A stretch of 64,000 bases of DNA, taken from F1-120-MAGs118 sp013360535. GTDB lineage: Bacteria; Planctomycetota; UBA1135; GCA-002686595. The position numbers and the translations under genes were made by a program. The DNA lies in assembly GCA_026647215.1 (NCBI GenBank), contig JAPKHC010000019.1, positions 78,653 to 142,652 of the forward strand, in the 5' to 3' direction. Below, piece after piece: positions 16,036 through 24,435 of the stretch. The notes beneath the pieces are model-generated. The model did not search any database. It had not been told where the DNA came from and was given only the letters and a program-made list of their open reading frames with translations. Position 1 is the stretch's first letter; each line of letters opens with the position of its first letter.

Positions 16036-17830
16036 ATGCAGTCGCTCCTCTCCACCTATGCGCAGTTCGAGGCGCAGCTGCCGTTCGTGCTGACGGTGGC
16101 GATCATCGCGCTGGGGATCCTGCTGTTCGTGCGCGAGACGTTTGCGGTCGACGTGACGGCGCTCGTGATCATGACGGCGTTCATCGTCACGGGCGTGCTC
16201 GCGCCGGAGGAGGGCTTTGCGGGCTTCACGAACCCGGCGACGACGACGGTCGGGTGCATGTTCGTGCTGAGCTACGGGCTGTTCCGCAGCGGCGTGCTCG
16301 ATCCGCTGATCCGCGTGCTGATTCGCCTCGGGCGCTGGCACTTTCCGGCGGCGCTGGTCGCGTTGCTCGCGTTCGCGACGGTGTGTTCGGCGTTCATCAA
16401 CGACACGGCCGTGGTCGCGCTGCTGATGCCGGCAGCGCTGCGGCTGGCGGAGCGCAGCGGCGTCGCGCCGAGCAAGGTGCTGATGCCGCTGTCGTTCGCG
16501 GCGCTGCTCGGCGGCGCCTGCACGCTGATCGGAACGAGCACGAACGTGCTGGTGAGCGGCATCGCGGAGAAGCAGGGCTACGCGCCGTTCGGCATGTTCG
16601 AGTTCAGCCGCGCGGCGCTCTGGATCACGCTCGTCGGCACGCTGTACATGCTCACGATCGGCTTCATGCTGCTGCCGTCGCGGCGCACGGGTTCGAGCGT
16701 GCCGGCGAGCTCGTCGAGCTACGTGGCGTGGGTGCGGATCGAGGCGGGCTCCGCCGATGTGGGCCGGACGATCGATCAATCGCTGCTGCGGCGCGAGTTC
16801 GAGGCGCAGGTGCTGCGGCTGCGGCGCGGCGACGGGACGCGCGTGAAGGAGCCGGATGCGGCGACGAAGCTGGCAGCCGGAGACGAGCTCACGGTCGTGC
16901 TCGGGCTCGAGCGGCTGCGCGAGCTGCGGCGCAGCGCCGGACATCGGCTCGTCACCGAGGAGCACGAGCAAGGCGAGGGCACGCGCCTGCAGCTCTACGA
17001 GGTCGTCGTGCCGCGCGGATCGTGGCTCGCGGGCCTGCGCCCGAGCTCGCGCGTGTTCCGCCACGAGGTCGGGCAGGGACTGGTCGGCGTGCGCCGCGAC
17101 GCGCGCTTCCTCGAGGACGACCCGGGCGCGACGCGGCTCGCCGAGGGCGACTTGCTCCTCGTCGCGACGAGCGAGAGCAACATGTACCGCCTGAGCGAGG
17201 AGGACGCGCTCACGATCATCGACGAATACGACGACGCGCCGTTCGATGGCGTCAAGGCGACGAAGGCGCTGCTCGTGCTCGTCGGCGTGGTCGCCGCGGC
17301 CGCGACGGGGTTGGCACCGATCGTGATCACGGCGCTGGTCGGCGTGATGGCGCTGCTCCTCACGCGCGTGATCACGCCCGAGGAGGCTTACCGCGCGATC
17401 GAGTGGAAGGTGATCTTCCTGCTCGCGGGCGTGCTCTCGATGGGCGCCGCGCTGCAGAAGACTGGCGGCGACGAGGTCATCCGGCGACGCCGATCCACGC
17501 GTTGCGCTCGCTGCGGTGTTTGGCGCGACGTTCCTGTCCACGAACGTGATGAGCAACAACGCGACGGCGGCGCTGATGACGCCGATCGCGCTGCAGCTCT
17601 CCAAGGCGATGGGTGTGAGCGAGCGCCCGTTCCTCGTCGCGATCCTGTTCGCGGCCTCGTTCGCGTTCATGACACCGATGGGCTACCAGACCAACACGAT
17701 GATCTACGTGCCCGGCGGCTATCGTTTCGCGGACTACGTCAAGGTCGGGACGCCGCTGAACGTGCTCACCTGGATCGTGTCGATGGTCGTGATCCCGCTC
17801 TACTTCCCGTTCACGCCCGCGGCGGCGTGA
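16036..17830 (+). pseudogene. SLC13/DASS-type permease with TrkA_C domains, frameshifted
   Basis: Sodium-coupled anion permease (SLC13/CitT group) with the usual plan: five N-terminal membrane segments (FTNPATTTVGC, FINDTAVVALLMPAAL, GTSTNVLVSG), two cytosolic TrkA_C/RCK_C domains (about 240-410), then a second membrane half. The frame breaks near 17480. The first frame gives WKVIFLLAGVLSMGAALQKTGGDEV and then turns Arg-rich. The native continuation (VALAAVFGATFLSTNVMSNNATAALM) is one base over and runs to TGA 17828-17830. About ten codons expected between the two parts also seem to be missing. Either a small deletion has inactivated the gene or the sequence has an error here. Confidence 0.78.
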
Positions 17831-17929
17831 ATGCGCCGGCGAGGCCCGCGTAGGGCGGCCCTCGAACCCGGGAACGCTGGAACCCCTGCCAGCGGACGCG
17901 GGCCTGTCCTATAGAGTGCGCCCACAGCC

Positions 17930-18583
17930 ATGAAGCAACGCTCAGAATCGTTCACCTCCTCCTCCCGTCGCGGCGCCATTGGCAAGGGCTGCCTGATCGG
18001 CCTCGGCGTCGTCGGCGCGCTCGTGCTGGTGGCCGTGATGCTCCTGTGGAGCGGCTACAACTCGCTCGTCGGCACGCAGGAGGACTCGCGGCAAAAGTGG
18101 GCGCAGGTCGAGAACCAGTACAAGCGTCGCTTCGAGCTCGTGCCGAACCTCGTCGAGACCGTGAAGGGTGCTGCGAACTTCGAGCAGCAGACGATCACGC
18201 AGGTCACCGAGGCGCGCGCGTCGGTCGGGAGCGTGAAGATGCCGTCGGACCTGCCGACGGATCAGGCGCAGCTCGATGCCTACATCAAGGCGCAGGCGCA
18301 GCTCGGCGGCGCGCTCTCGCGGCTGATGGTCGTGGCCGAGCAGTACCCGCAGCTCAAGGCGACGGAGAACTTCCGCACGCTGCAGGACCAGCTCGAGGGA
18401 ACCGAGAACCGCATCGCGGTCGCGCGCGAGGACTACACGAAGGCCGTCGCGACGTACAACAAGTCGGTGCGCTCGTTCCCCAAGAACGTGCTGGCCGGCA
18501 TGTTCGGCTTCGAGACGCTCCCGCAGTTCACGGCGCCGGCGGAAGAACAGGTGGTGCCGAAGGTCGACTTCGGCACGAAGTGA
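17930..18583 (+). CDS. LemA family protein
   Basis: 217 residues: a basic N-terminus, one membrane segment (about 20-42, CLIGLGVVGALVLVAVMLLW), and a long helical domain with the LemA signature YNSLVGTQEDSRQKWAQVENQYKRRFELVPNLVETVKG and late TYNKSVRSFPKNVLAGMFGF. LemA proteins are membrane-anchored helical bundles of unknown biochemical role, usually next to TPM-domain genes, as here (next gene starts 4 bases after the stop). A -10-like TATAGAGT lies about 20 bases before the ATG. Confidence 0.9.
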   Translation: MKQRSESFTSSSRRGAIGKGCLIGLGVVGALVLVAVMLLWSGYNSLVGTQEDSRQKWAQVENQYKRRFELVPNLVETVKGAANFEQQTITQVTEARASVGSVKMPSDLPTDQAQLDAYIKAQAQLGGALSRLMVVAEQYPQLKATENFRTLQDQLEGTENRIAVAREDYTKAVATYNKSVRSFPKNVLAGMFGFETLPQFTAPAEEQVVPKVDFGTK

Positions 18584-18587
18584 GCGC

Positions 18588-19370
18588 GTGGTGAGCGCAC
18601 TCCTCGCGCGCTGGCTCGGACTCGCGGCGCTCCTGCTCGGCACGTTCGCCCCCTGCGCGCGCGCGCAGGAGCTCGAGCTGCCGCGCAATGACGGCTGGGT
18701 GACCGACAAGGCCGGCGTCCTCAGCCCGACGGAGGAGCGCAAGCTCGAGAGCCTGCTCGAGGCGCTGCGCCAGAGCACGACGAACGAGATCGCGGTCGTC
18801 GTGCTGCCCGACCTCGGTGGGCAGCCGATCGAGCGGGTCGCGCTCGAGCTCGGCCGCCAGTGGAAGGTCGGCGCGAAGGACAGGAACAACGGCGTCGTGC
18901 TGTGCGTCGCGATCGCGGAGCGCAAGCTGCGCATCGAGGTCGGCTCGGGCCTCGAGGGTGACCTCACCGACGCCGAGTCCGGCCGCATCATCCGCGACGA
19001 GATCGCGCCCAGCTTCCGCGCGGGGAAGCTCTACGAGGGCCTGTTCCACGGCGTCAACGCGATCCATTCGGCGATCTCCGACAAGCCGCTGCCGGCGGAT
19101 GCCGCCAAGGTGCAGCGGGAGCAACGCTCGGAGCAGCGCAAGTCGCTGGTCACCGGCATCCTCGGTCTCGCCTTCGCGCTGTTCCTGCTGTTCGTGGTCC
19201 TCAGCGGGACCGGACGCGGGCGCGGCGGCGGCATGGCCTCGGCCCTGCCGTGGATCCTGATGTCGAGCGGTCGTCACCGCGGCGGTGGCTTCGGCGGCGG
19301 AGGCGGCGGTTTTGGCGGCTTCGGCGGCGGTGGCGGGTTCAGCGGCGGCGGCGCCTCGGGAGGCTGGTGA
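18588..19370 (+). CDS. TPM-domain exported protein, YgcG-like
   Basis: 260 residues with a signal peptide ending CARA-QE (about residue 26), a TPM domain (about 35-170; GWVTDKAGVLSPTEERKLESLL, QWKVGAKDRNNGVVLCVA, RKLRIEVGSGLEGDLTDAESGRII), one membrane segment (about 185-205) and a C-terminal Gly-Gly-Phe-rich tail. TPM proteins have been linked to photosystem repair phosphatase activity in plants and to envelope functions in bacteria; the role here is unknown. It lies between lemA and a second TPM gene, whose ATG overlaps this stop by one base. Confidence 0.88.
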   Translation: MVSALLARWLGLAALLLGTFAPCARAQELELPRNDGWVTDKAGVLSPTEERKLESLLEALRQSTTNEIAVVVLPDLGGQPIERVALELGRQWKVGAKDRNNGVVLCVAIAERKLRIEVGSGLEGDLTDAESGRIIRDEIAPSFRAGKLYEGLFHGVNAIHSAISDKPLPADAAKVQREQRSEQRKSLVTGILGLAFALFLLFVVLSGTGRGRGGGMASALPWILMSSGRHRGGGFGGGGGGFGGFGGGGGFSGGGASGGW

Positions 19371-20155
19371 TGCTCGCGACGATGCAACCGACGAACGACT
19401 GGGTCGCGGCCCACACGGAAGCGGGCTCGTGGCTCGCCACAGGGCTCGGCCTCGCGCCGTGGCTCGGCATCGCGGCGCTCGCGCTGCTCGTGGTGCGAGC
19501 GCTCGTGCAGCACCGGCGCTACCGCGCGGTCGACGTGCTGCAAGGCTCGGATCTCGACGCGCTGCACGAGGCCGTGCGCGCGGCGGAGCGACGCACGCTC
19601 GGCGAGATCGTCCCGGTCGTGGTCGAGCGTTCCGACGCGCACCCGCAGGCGCCGCTGGCGGCGGCGCTGGTGTTCGCGTTCGCGGTGCCGCTGCTCGGGC
19701 TGGGCTGGCTTCCCTGGGGCGAACCGCTGTGGATCGTGCTCGCGCAGTCCGCGGGGGCGCTTGCGGGCTGGCTGCTCGCGCGCGCCTTGCCGGGCTTCGC
19801 GCGGCTGTTCGTGAGCGAGGAGCGTGCGACGCACGTGGCGAACGAGCAGGCCCTGCAGGAGTTCACGACCCTCGGCCTGCACCGCACGGCCGCCGAGAGT
19901 GGCGTGCTGATCTTCGTCAGCCTGCTCGAGCGGCGCGTGGTCGTGCTCGGCGACCGCGGGATCGATGCGAAGGTCGGCGTGGAGCACTGGAAGAAGGTCG
20001 ACGAGGCCGTTCTCGCCGGCATTCGCGGGGGCTCGCTGCGGCAGGGGCTGGTCGACGGAATCGGCGCCGCCGGTGAGGTGCTCGCCTTGCACTTCCCGTC
20101 GCCCGGCGGCGGTCGCAACGAGCTTCCCGACCGCGTCGTCGTGCGCGCGAGCTGA
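19370..20155 (+). CDS. TPM-domain membrane protein
   Basis: 261 residues. A membrane segment near the N-terminus (about 28-47) is followed by a TPM domain split by two further hydrophobic segments (about 95-140). The domain parts are AVRAAERRTLGEIVPVVVERS, then the C-terminal half RTAAESGVLIFVSLLERRVVVLGDRGIDAKVG and the tail IRGGSLRQGLVDGIGAAGEVL. This is the layout of the second TPM gene in LemA-TPM-TPM clusters. The ATG at 19370 overlaps the previous stop (TGATG), fixing the start. The next gene begins 36 bases after the stop. Confidence 0.85.
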   Translation: MLATMQPTNDWVAAHTEAGSWLATGLGLAPWLGIAALALLVVRALVQHRRYRAVDVLQGSDLDALHEAVRAAERRTLGEIVPVVVERSDAHPQAPLAAALVFAFAVPLLGLGWLPWGEPLWIVLAQSAGALAGWLLARALPGFARLFVSEERATHVANEQALQEFTTLGLHRTAAESGVLIFVSLLERRVVVLGDRGIDAKVGVEHWKKVDEAVLAGIRGGSLRQGLVDGIGAAGEVLALHFPSPGGGRNELPDRVVVRAS

Positions 20156-20176
20156 GCGGCGGGGCTTGAGGCCCGT

Positions 20177-20184
20177 GCTATCTT
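20177..20184 (+). promoter_or_regulatory. -10-like element before the selenoprotein candidate
   Basis: A TATCTT-type -10 hexamer (within GTGCTATCTTTCG) lies about 8-13 bases before the GTG start. It would give a very short leader. There is no clear -35, so this is tentative. Confidence 0.25.
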
Positions 20185-20191
20185 TCGCGGC

Positions 20192-20548
20192 GTGGAAACC
20201 CAGCCCGATTACGCCGTCGTCGCCCAAGGCGACATGCACCTCCTGCGCGAGGTGCAGACCGTGCTCAAGCGCAGCGGCATCGAAGCGCGCATGATCTCCC
20301 CTCCGGGCGGTTGCGGCTCCGGCGGCGGGTGAAGCTCGACGCTCTGGCTCGCGGTCGCGAGCCACGAAGGTCCGACGGCGGCGAAGCTCGTGTTCGACCA
20401 CTGGGGTCGCGAGCTCGACCCCGACTCGCTCCAGCGCGCGATGGGCGCCATCGATCTCGACGCGGCGGAAGGTGGCTGCCCGGCCTGCGGCGCGCGCTTC
20501 CCTACGACGGCGAAGCGCTGCCCGGAGTGCGGGCTGCGCTTCGGCTGA
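20192..20548 (+). CDS. Putative selenoprotein: DUF2007-like domain plus zinc ribbon
   Basis: Reading from GTG 20192, the frame meets TGA at 20330-20332 (codon 47) and continues 71 more codons to TGA 20546-20548, giving 118 residues if the first TGA is selenocysteine. Before the TGA: MHLLREVQTVLKRSGIEARM then a Gly/Cys motif GGCGSGGG. After it: SSTLWLAVASHEG, LVFDHWGRELD, and a C-terminal zinc ribbon CPACGARFPTTAKRCPECG. The first and last parts together resemble a DUF2007-type small signalling domain, with DUF3343 (Se/S-carrier-like) also possible, so one protein spans the TGA. A hairpin with a GGUC apical loop follows the TGA at the distance expected for bacterial SECIS. The alternative is a nonsense mutation. 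Sec machinery is not in this window. Confidence 0.75.
20330..20364 (+). promoter_or_regulatory. Candidate bacterial SECIS element
   Basis: Immediately after the in-frame TGA (20330-20332) there is an 8-base-pair perfect stem, 20345-20352 paired with 20357-20364, closed by the tetraloop GGTC (GGUC in RNA, 20353-20356). The first loop G lies 21 bases after the last base of the TGA. E. coli fdhF has a similarly placed hairpin whose loop also contains GGUC, the contact site for SelB. The fit in position, stem and loop is direct observation; function is inference. Confidence 0.65.
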
Positions 20549-20566
20549 GAGGCCGCAAGGCAGCGA

Positions 20567-20582
20567 GGGCTCCGCGGAGCCC
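20567..20582. terminator. Palindromic hairpin between convergent genes
   Basis: A perfect 16-base palindrome (GGGCTCCG and its complement), with weaker outer CAGC/GCTG pairing, lies in the 46 bases between the selenoprotein candidate and the convergent barrel-protein gene. There is no T-run. It probably acts as a two-way terminator or transcription barrier. Confidence 0.45.
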
Positions 20583-20594
20583 GGCTGCGCCCGA

Positions 20595-21584
20595 TCAGAC
20601 GCTGAGTTTCAGCGAGAAGGCGACGAACGGCGCCGGGTCGACCTCGAGCTCCGACTGCTTCGCGCCGTCGCGGTCGAGGGTCGAGAGCTCGCGCCACAGG
20701 TTCAGGCCGCCGAAGAGCTCGACTTCGAAGCCGTCGCCGCCGCGGCGCGAGACGCCGACGCCCGCGCGGATCTCCTCGTCCCGGAAGACGCCGCTGGGCA
20801 GCGGGTTGTTGTCGTTGAGGCGGAACTGGCGCAGCTGGTACTCGGCGCGGCCGAACAGGCTCCAGGCCTCGTCGAGCGCGAGCCGCCCCTCGAGCGTCGT
20901 CCCGCGCGCCTCGAAGCTCAGGCGGTCGGTGGCCTGCCACTTGAGGCCGAGGAACGGCCAGATCCACGGGTCGTCCTCGAGGCGCGAGAGCACCGCGATG
21001 CCGACGTCGACCGCCAGATCCTTGCTCGCGACGTAGTGCACGCCGCCGACGCCGCCGGCGACCAGCGCGTCGCGCGGGCTGGCCTCGTCCTCGCCGCCGA
21101 GCGCGAGCTCGAACCCCGCGAACCAGCCGGCGCCTTCGGTCGGGGGCGTTCGGACCACGCCGGACACGCTCGCGCGGTACAGGTCGTTGAAGGGCTTCGA
21201 GTTGCCGGGGACGAGCTGGTTGGCACCGCCGAAGTTGTAGAACCAGGCCTCGGTCGAGACCGAGAAGGCGGCGAGGCGCTCGTCGGCGAGGCGCGAGCCG
21301 AACAGCACCTGCCAGCCGCCGCGCTGCGTCGCGACGTCGCCGCCGCCGTCGAGGTTCGAGGAGGCGCTCGCTTCACCGAAGGCGCGCGCGTCGAAGAAGG
21401 AGCGCGGGCGCGGGGCGCTGGCGGCCTTCTCGAGCTCTTCCATGTAGCTCGAGGCCACCGTGGCGGTCGGACCGGCGGCTCCGGCGAAAGCATCGGGCAC
21501 GGCCGGCAGCGGGCGGAAGGCGTTCTGCGCGAGGGCCGGGGCGGCGAGGAGCAGGCAGGTGGTGAAGGTCGAGGTGAGGCGCAA
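20595..21584 (-). CDS. Outer-membrane beta-barrel-like protein (DUF6268-like)
   Basis: About 329 residues from a TTG start (21584) chosen because a signal peptide follows at once (TTCLLLAAPALAQ); no in-frame ATG fits and no Shine-Dalgarno is visible, so the start is uncertain. The mature part is a series of amphipathic strands with alternating hydrophobic residues (WQVLFGSRLADERLAAFSVS, RLSFEARGTTLEGRLAL, FEVELFGGLNLWREL) ending in a typical barrel terminus VAFSLKLSV. This fits outer-membrane barrel proteins of the DUF6268 kind common in Planctomycetota; the family name is from memory and should be checked. Function unknown. Confidence 0.7.
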   Translation of the reverse strand: MRLTSTFTTCLLLAAPALAQNAFRPLPAVPDAFAGAAGPTATVASSYMEELEKAASAPRPRSFFDARAFGEASASSNLDGGGDVATQRGGWQVLFGSRLADERLAAFSVSTEAWFYNFGGANQLVPGNSKPFNDLYRASVSGVVRTPPTEGAGWFAGFELALGGEDEASPRDALVAGGVGGVHYVASKDLAVDVGIAVLSRLEDDPWIWPFLGLKWQATDRLSFEARGTTLEGRLALDEAWSLFGRAEYQLRQFRLNDNNPLPSGVFRDEEIRAGVGVSRRGGDGFEVELFGGLNLWRELSTLDRDGAKQSELEVDPAPFVAFSLKLSV

Positions 21585-21754
21585 GTTTGGAAGGTCGCGT
21601 TCGGGACTGCGGCGACCGTTCCGTGGTTGGAGGAGCTCGCCCCTCCTCGGTCGCCACCGAACCGTACCCCGGCCTCGCGCGGGGCGCGGTCGAGCCGCGG
21701 CTCCAGCTTGAGCCCGGCTCTCCAGAAATCCCGCCGACCCGGAAAACCCTTCCG

Positions 21755-21982
21755 TCAGCTCGGGAGACCGCCGTCCTTGGCCGGGCGCACGAGCGCCGGC
21801 GTCGCGACAAGGTTGCGCGCGTTGTAGTGCGTGCAGGTCGGGCACTTGTGGTAGTGCTCGCGTTGCCGCTTCTGGCACTCGGCCACGGTGATGGTCGAGG
21901 CCATCAGCGCGACGAGACCGTCGGTGCGCGTCGGGCAGACCTGCATCCCCGGGGGCGTCTGGAGTTCGCCTGCGTCAGCCAT
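21755..21982 (-). CDS. Small CxxC zinc-binding-type protein
   Basis: 75 residues with a cluster of metal-ligand candidates: an early Cys (MQVCPTRTDG), then CQKRQREHYHKCPTCTHYN, which offers three Cys and two His. No known family recognised; a small zinc-ribbon-like adaptor is the best description. The start is well supported: AAGGAG at 21990-21995 lies 7 bases before the ATG, one of the best ribosome-binding sites in the window. It lies between the barrel-protein gene and the TIM-barrel epimerase gene on the same strand, with 88 bases to the latter. Confidence 0.7.
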   Translation of the reverse strand: MADAGELQTPPGMQVCPTRTDGLVALMASTITVAECQKRQREHYHKCPTCTHYNARNLVATPALVRPAKDGGLPS

Positions 21983-22070
21983 CAGGGCGCTCCTTGCATC
22001 GTGACAACCGGCGGGTGCGGGTTCATGGGCGGCATTCTGAGCGCATCCGGGTCCCGGCCGCAAGGGCGGA

Positions 22071-22943
22071 TCAGTGCGAAGCTGTGAGCGCAGCCCTCAA
22101 ACGCTGCATCGATTCCTGGGCAGCCCATGCCCCTCGGTGGCTATCGCGCGACAGCTCCACAGCCGCCATTCCGTCGTAACCGACTTCCACCAGAGCGTTT
22201 AGGACGTCGGGCAGGTTCAGCACGCCGGTCCCGAAGAGCTGGTGCTCGTGCACGCCCGCCGGACAGTCGTCGAGGTGCACGTGGCACAGGCGCGGAGCGA
22301 GCGCGCGGATCGACTCGGAGACCGGCAGGTCGCCGGTGACGACGCAGTGACCGACGTCGAGGCACAGACCAAGCTCGTCGCCGTCGCTGCCGAGGCGCTC
22401 GAGCAGCTCGAGGTAACCCGCGGGCCGCTCGACGAACATCCCCGGCTCGGGTTCGAAGGCCACGCGCACGCCACGCTTGGCGCCGTGTTCGAGCACGCGC
22501 CGCAGGCCGTCGATCAGCCGCTGCCAGACCTCCTCGGGTGGCTTGCCCTCGTCGCGTCGGTCCGCGACCGCGCCGGCGGGGTCAGCACCCGACCAAAGCG
22601 ACACCACGCCGGCGTCGAGCTCGGCCGCAAGGTCGATCGAGCGTTCGAGGAACCGCACCCGGCGCAGGCGTTGCTCCGGGTCGGGGTCGAGCAGGGTCGG
22701 CCAGTGCTTGCGAAACGGGTCGAGCAGGTAGCGCGCGCCGGTTTCGACCGCGAGCTCGAGGCCGAGCTCCTCCGACCAGCGGCGCACGTCCTCGACCAGA
22801 CGCGGCGACGGGTCGAGCGGATCGAGCTGGCCCGCGTCCGGGGTGATCGCCACCCCTTCGTACCCCAGCTCCGCCAGGAGCCGCAGGGCGTCGAGCAGCC
22901 GGTGGTGGGCGAGCCCGTTGGTGTTGTAGCCGAGCCGGAACAC
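22071..22943 (-). CDS. Sugar phosphate isomerase/epimerase-like TIM-barrel protein
   Basis: 290 residues of the xylose-isomerase-like TIM-barrel family (AP endonuclease 2 fold). Metal ligands expected for the family are in place: Glu in RVAFEPEPGMFVERP, Asp-Val-Gly-His in GLCLDVGHCVV, His in LCHVHLDDCPAGVHEHQLFGTG, and a late Glu in AAVELSRDSH. The opening LGYNTNGLAHHRL and ELGYEGVAITPDAG are typical strand 1 and 2 motifs. The GTG start at 22943 places the first strand at the terminus. A TAGACT-like -10 lies just upstream. Substrate unknown. Confidence 0.82.
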   Translation of the reverse strand: MFRLGYNTNGLAHHRLLDALRLLAELGYEGVAITPDAGQLDPLDPSPRLVEDVRRWSEELGLELAVETGARYLLDPFRKHWPTLLDPDPEQRLRRVRFLERSIDLAAELDAGVVSLWSGADPAGAVADRRDEGKPPEEVWQRLIDGLRRVLEHGAKRGVRVAFEPEPGMFVERPAGYLELLERLGSDGDELGLCLDVGHCVVTGDLPVSESIRALAPRLCHVHLDDCPAGVHEHQLFGTGVLNLPDVLNALVEVGYDGMAAVELSRDSHRGAWAAQESMQRLRAALTASH

Positions 22944-22969
22944 GCTGCGACCAGTCTAGCTCGCGCGCC

Positions 22970-23800
22970 TCAGCGCCGCGGGGCCGTCCAGCCGCCGCCG
23001 AGCCGCTTCACCAGCATCCGGTCCGCCGTGCGCGGCGCGAGCAGGCTCAACAGCGCGATCATCCGCCACTTCCACGCCAGCCAGACCTCCGGCTGCGGCT
23101 CGCGGTCGAGGTCGAGCACCGCCCGAGCGACCCGCTGCGGCGAATCGGCGCCGGCGAGGTTCGGTCCCGGCAGCCCGCGCGGGTTGGGCTGGGTCGCGAA
23201 GAACGCCGTGCGCGTCAGCGTGACGTCGAGCGCACACACCGCGATGCCGTCCTCGGCCCACTCGATGCGCAGGCCCTCGGCGATCGAGTTCAACGCCGCC
23301 TTGCTCGCCGCATACACCACCTGCCCCGGGATGCCGCGGCGCGCGACGATCGACGACACGAGCACCATCACGGGCCGCGCACCCTCGCGCAGGAGCGGCA
23401 GGCACTCACGCGCGACGTCGACGACCGCGGTGACGTTGGTGGCGAGCACGGACCGCGCGGCCTCGGGACTGGTGTCCTCGACACGCGCGAGACAGCCGTG
23501 GCCGGCGTTCTGGACGACCAGATCGAGCGCGCCGAAGCGCTCCCGCACCTTGGCGAGCGCGGCGGCGACCGCGGCGGCGTCGCGCAAGTCGCACGGCACG
23601 CACAAGTGCGCCTCGGGCCGCGGCAACGACTTCGCGACGCGCTCGAGCTCGTCCGCACGCCGCGCGAGCAAGACCACCGAGTACCCGGCCGCCGCCAGCT
23701 CGCGCGCCGTCGCCTCGCCGATCCCCGACGACGCGCCGGTGACGAGCGCCCGCCGCGGAACCTGCGCGGTGACCTCCGACACTGGCGACGGGGCAGCCAT
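22970..23800 (-). CDS. Short-chain dehydrogenase/reductase
   Basis: 276-residue classical SDR oxidoreductase. The Rossmann motif TGASSGIGEA (about residues 20-29), NAG-type motif VQNAGHGCLA, catalytic Ser in VSSIVARRG, and the YxxxK pair in YAASKAAL are all present. A hydrophobic patch near the C-terminus (WKWRMIALLSLLAP) may attach it to the membrane, as in lipid-acting SDRs. Start ATG 23800 gives a normal SDR length. It is 8 bases downstream of the following minus-strand gene and probably co-transcribed with it. Substrate unknown. Confidence 0.87.
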   Translation of the reverse strand: MAAPSPVSEVTAQVPRRALVTGASSGIGEATARELAAAGYSVVLLARRADELERVAKSLPRPEAHLCVPCDLRDAAAVAAALAKVRERFGALDLVVQNAGHGCLARVEDTSPEAARSVLATNVTAVVDVARECLPLLREGARPVMVLVSSIVARRGIPGQVVYAASKAALNSIAEGLRIEWAEDGIAVCALDVTLTRTAFFATQPNPRGLPGPNLAGADSPQRVARAVLDLDREPQPEVWLAWKWRMIALLSLLAPRTADRMLVKRLGGGWTAPRR

Positions 23801-23808
23801 CACGGCCT

Positions 23809-24372
23809 TCAGCGCGCGATCGACTTGTGCAGCCAGCGCACTTTCTCGATCCAGTCGCTGCGGGTCTTCATGATCCGGCGCACCTCGGTGTTGGCGTCGC
23901 CGTACTTGGTGAGGAGCTCCTCTTCCCACAGCGCCGTCATCTCGAAAGCCTCGTTCAGCTTGTCGCGCGAGGCCGCGCCCTTGGAGTTGAGCAGCGGCGT
24001 GTTCTGAGCGTTCTTGGCGGCGATCGCCTCGTCGTAGAGCGCGAGGCCCTCGTCGGCGATCTTGCAGGCCGTGATCCAGTTCGTGTCCTTGGCGAGCCCC
24101 TCGGGGGCTTCCGCGACGAAGATGCGGCCCGACCCGGAGCTCTTCGCCTTCGACGGCGGCGCTTCCGGGGCCAAGTCGGCGAAGGGCTTGGGCTTGGTCG
24201 AGGCCTCGACCTTCGGCTCTTCCTTCTTCGCTTTGCCGCCGAGCACCGCGATCGCGCCGCCGCCCGCGAGGACGACCACGATGAGCAGCGGGATCAGCGG
24301 ATTGAGGCCGGACTTGCGCTGGGGACGGCGCCCGCGTTCGGGCTCTTCCTGATTCGGCTGGGGACGAGGCAT
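23809..24372 (-). CDS. Hypothetical single-pass membrane protein
   Basis: 187 residues: a basic Pro/Arg-rich cytosolic tail (about 1-22), one membrane segment (about 26-45, LIPLLIVVVLAGGGAIAVL), a charged Lys/Pro linker, and a helical C-terminal domain (about 90-187, e.g. ITACKIADEGLALYDEAI and MKTRSDWIEKVRWLHKSI). No known family recognised. A TATCAT -10-like hexamer lies about 35 bases upstream. It is probably transcribed together with the downstream SDR gene. Confidence 0.65.
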   Translation of the reverse strand: MPRPQPNQEEPERGRRPQRKSGLNPLIPLLIVVVLAGGGAIAVLGGKAKKEEPKVEASTKPKPFADLAPEAPPSKAKSSGSGRIFVAEAPEGLAKDTNWITACKIADEGLALYDEAIAAKNAQNTPLLNSKGAASRDKLNEAFEMTALWEEELLTKYGDANTEVRRIMKTRSDWIEKVRWLHKSIAR

Positions 24373-24435
24373 CGGGGGCTCCGTTTGGGGGTCGCGATGA
24401 TACCCCGCGGCGTGCGGACGGTGACGGGCCGCGGG

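Noticed and set aside
20192..20329. A 46-residue protein ending at the TGA
   Set aside because: The frame goes on for 71 conserved-looking codons with a zinc ribbon, and the short product would end in a Gly-rich stub; readthrough is the better reading, though a nonsense mutation is not excluded.
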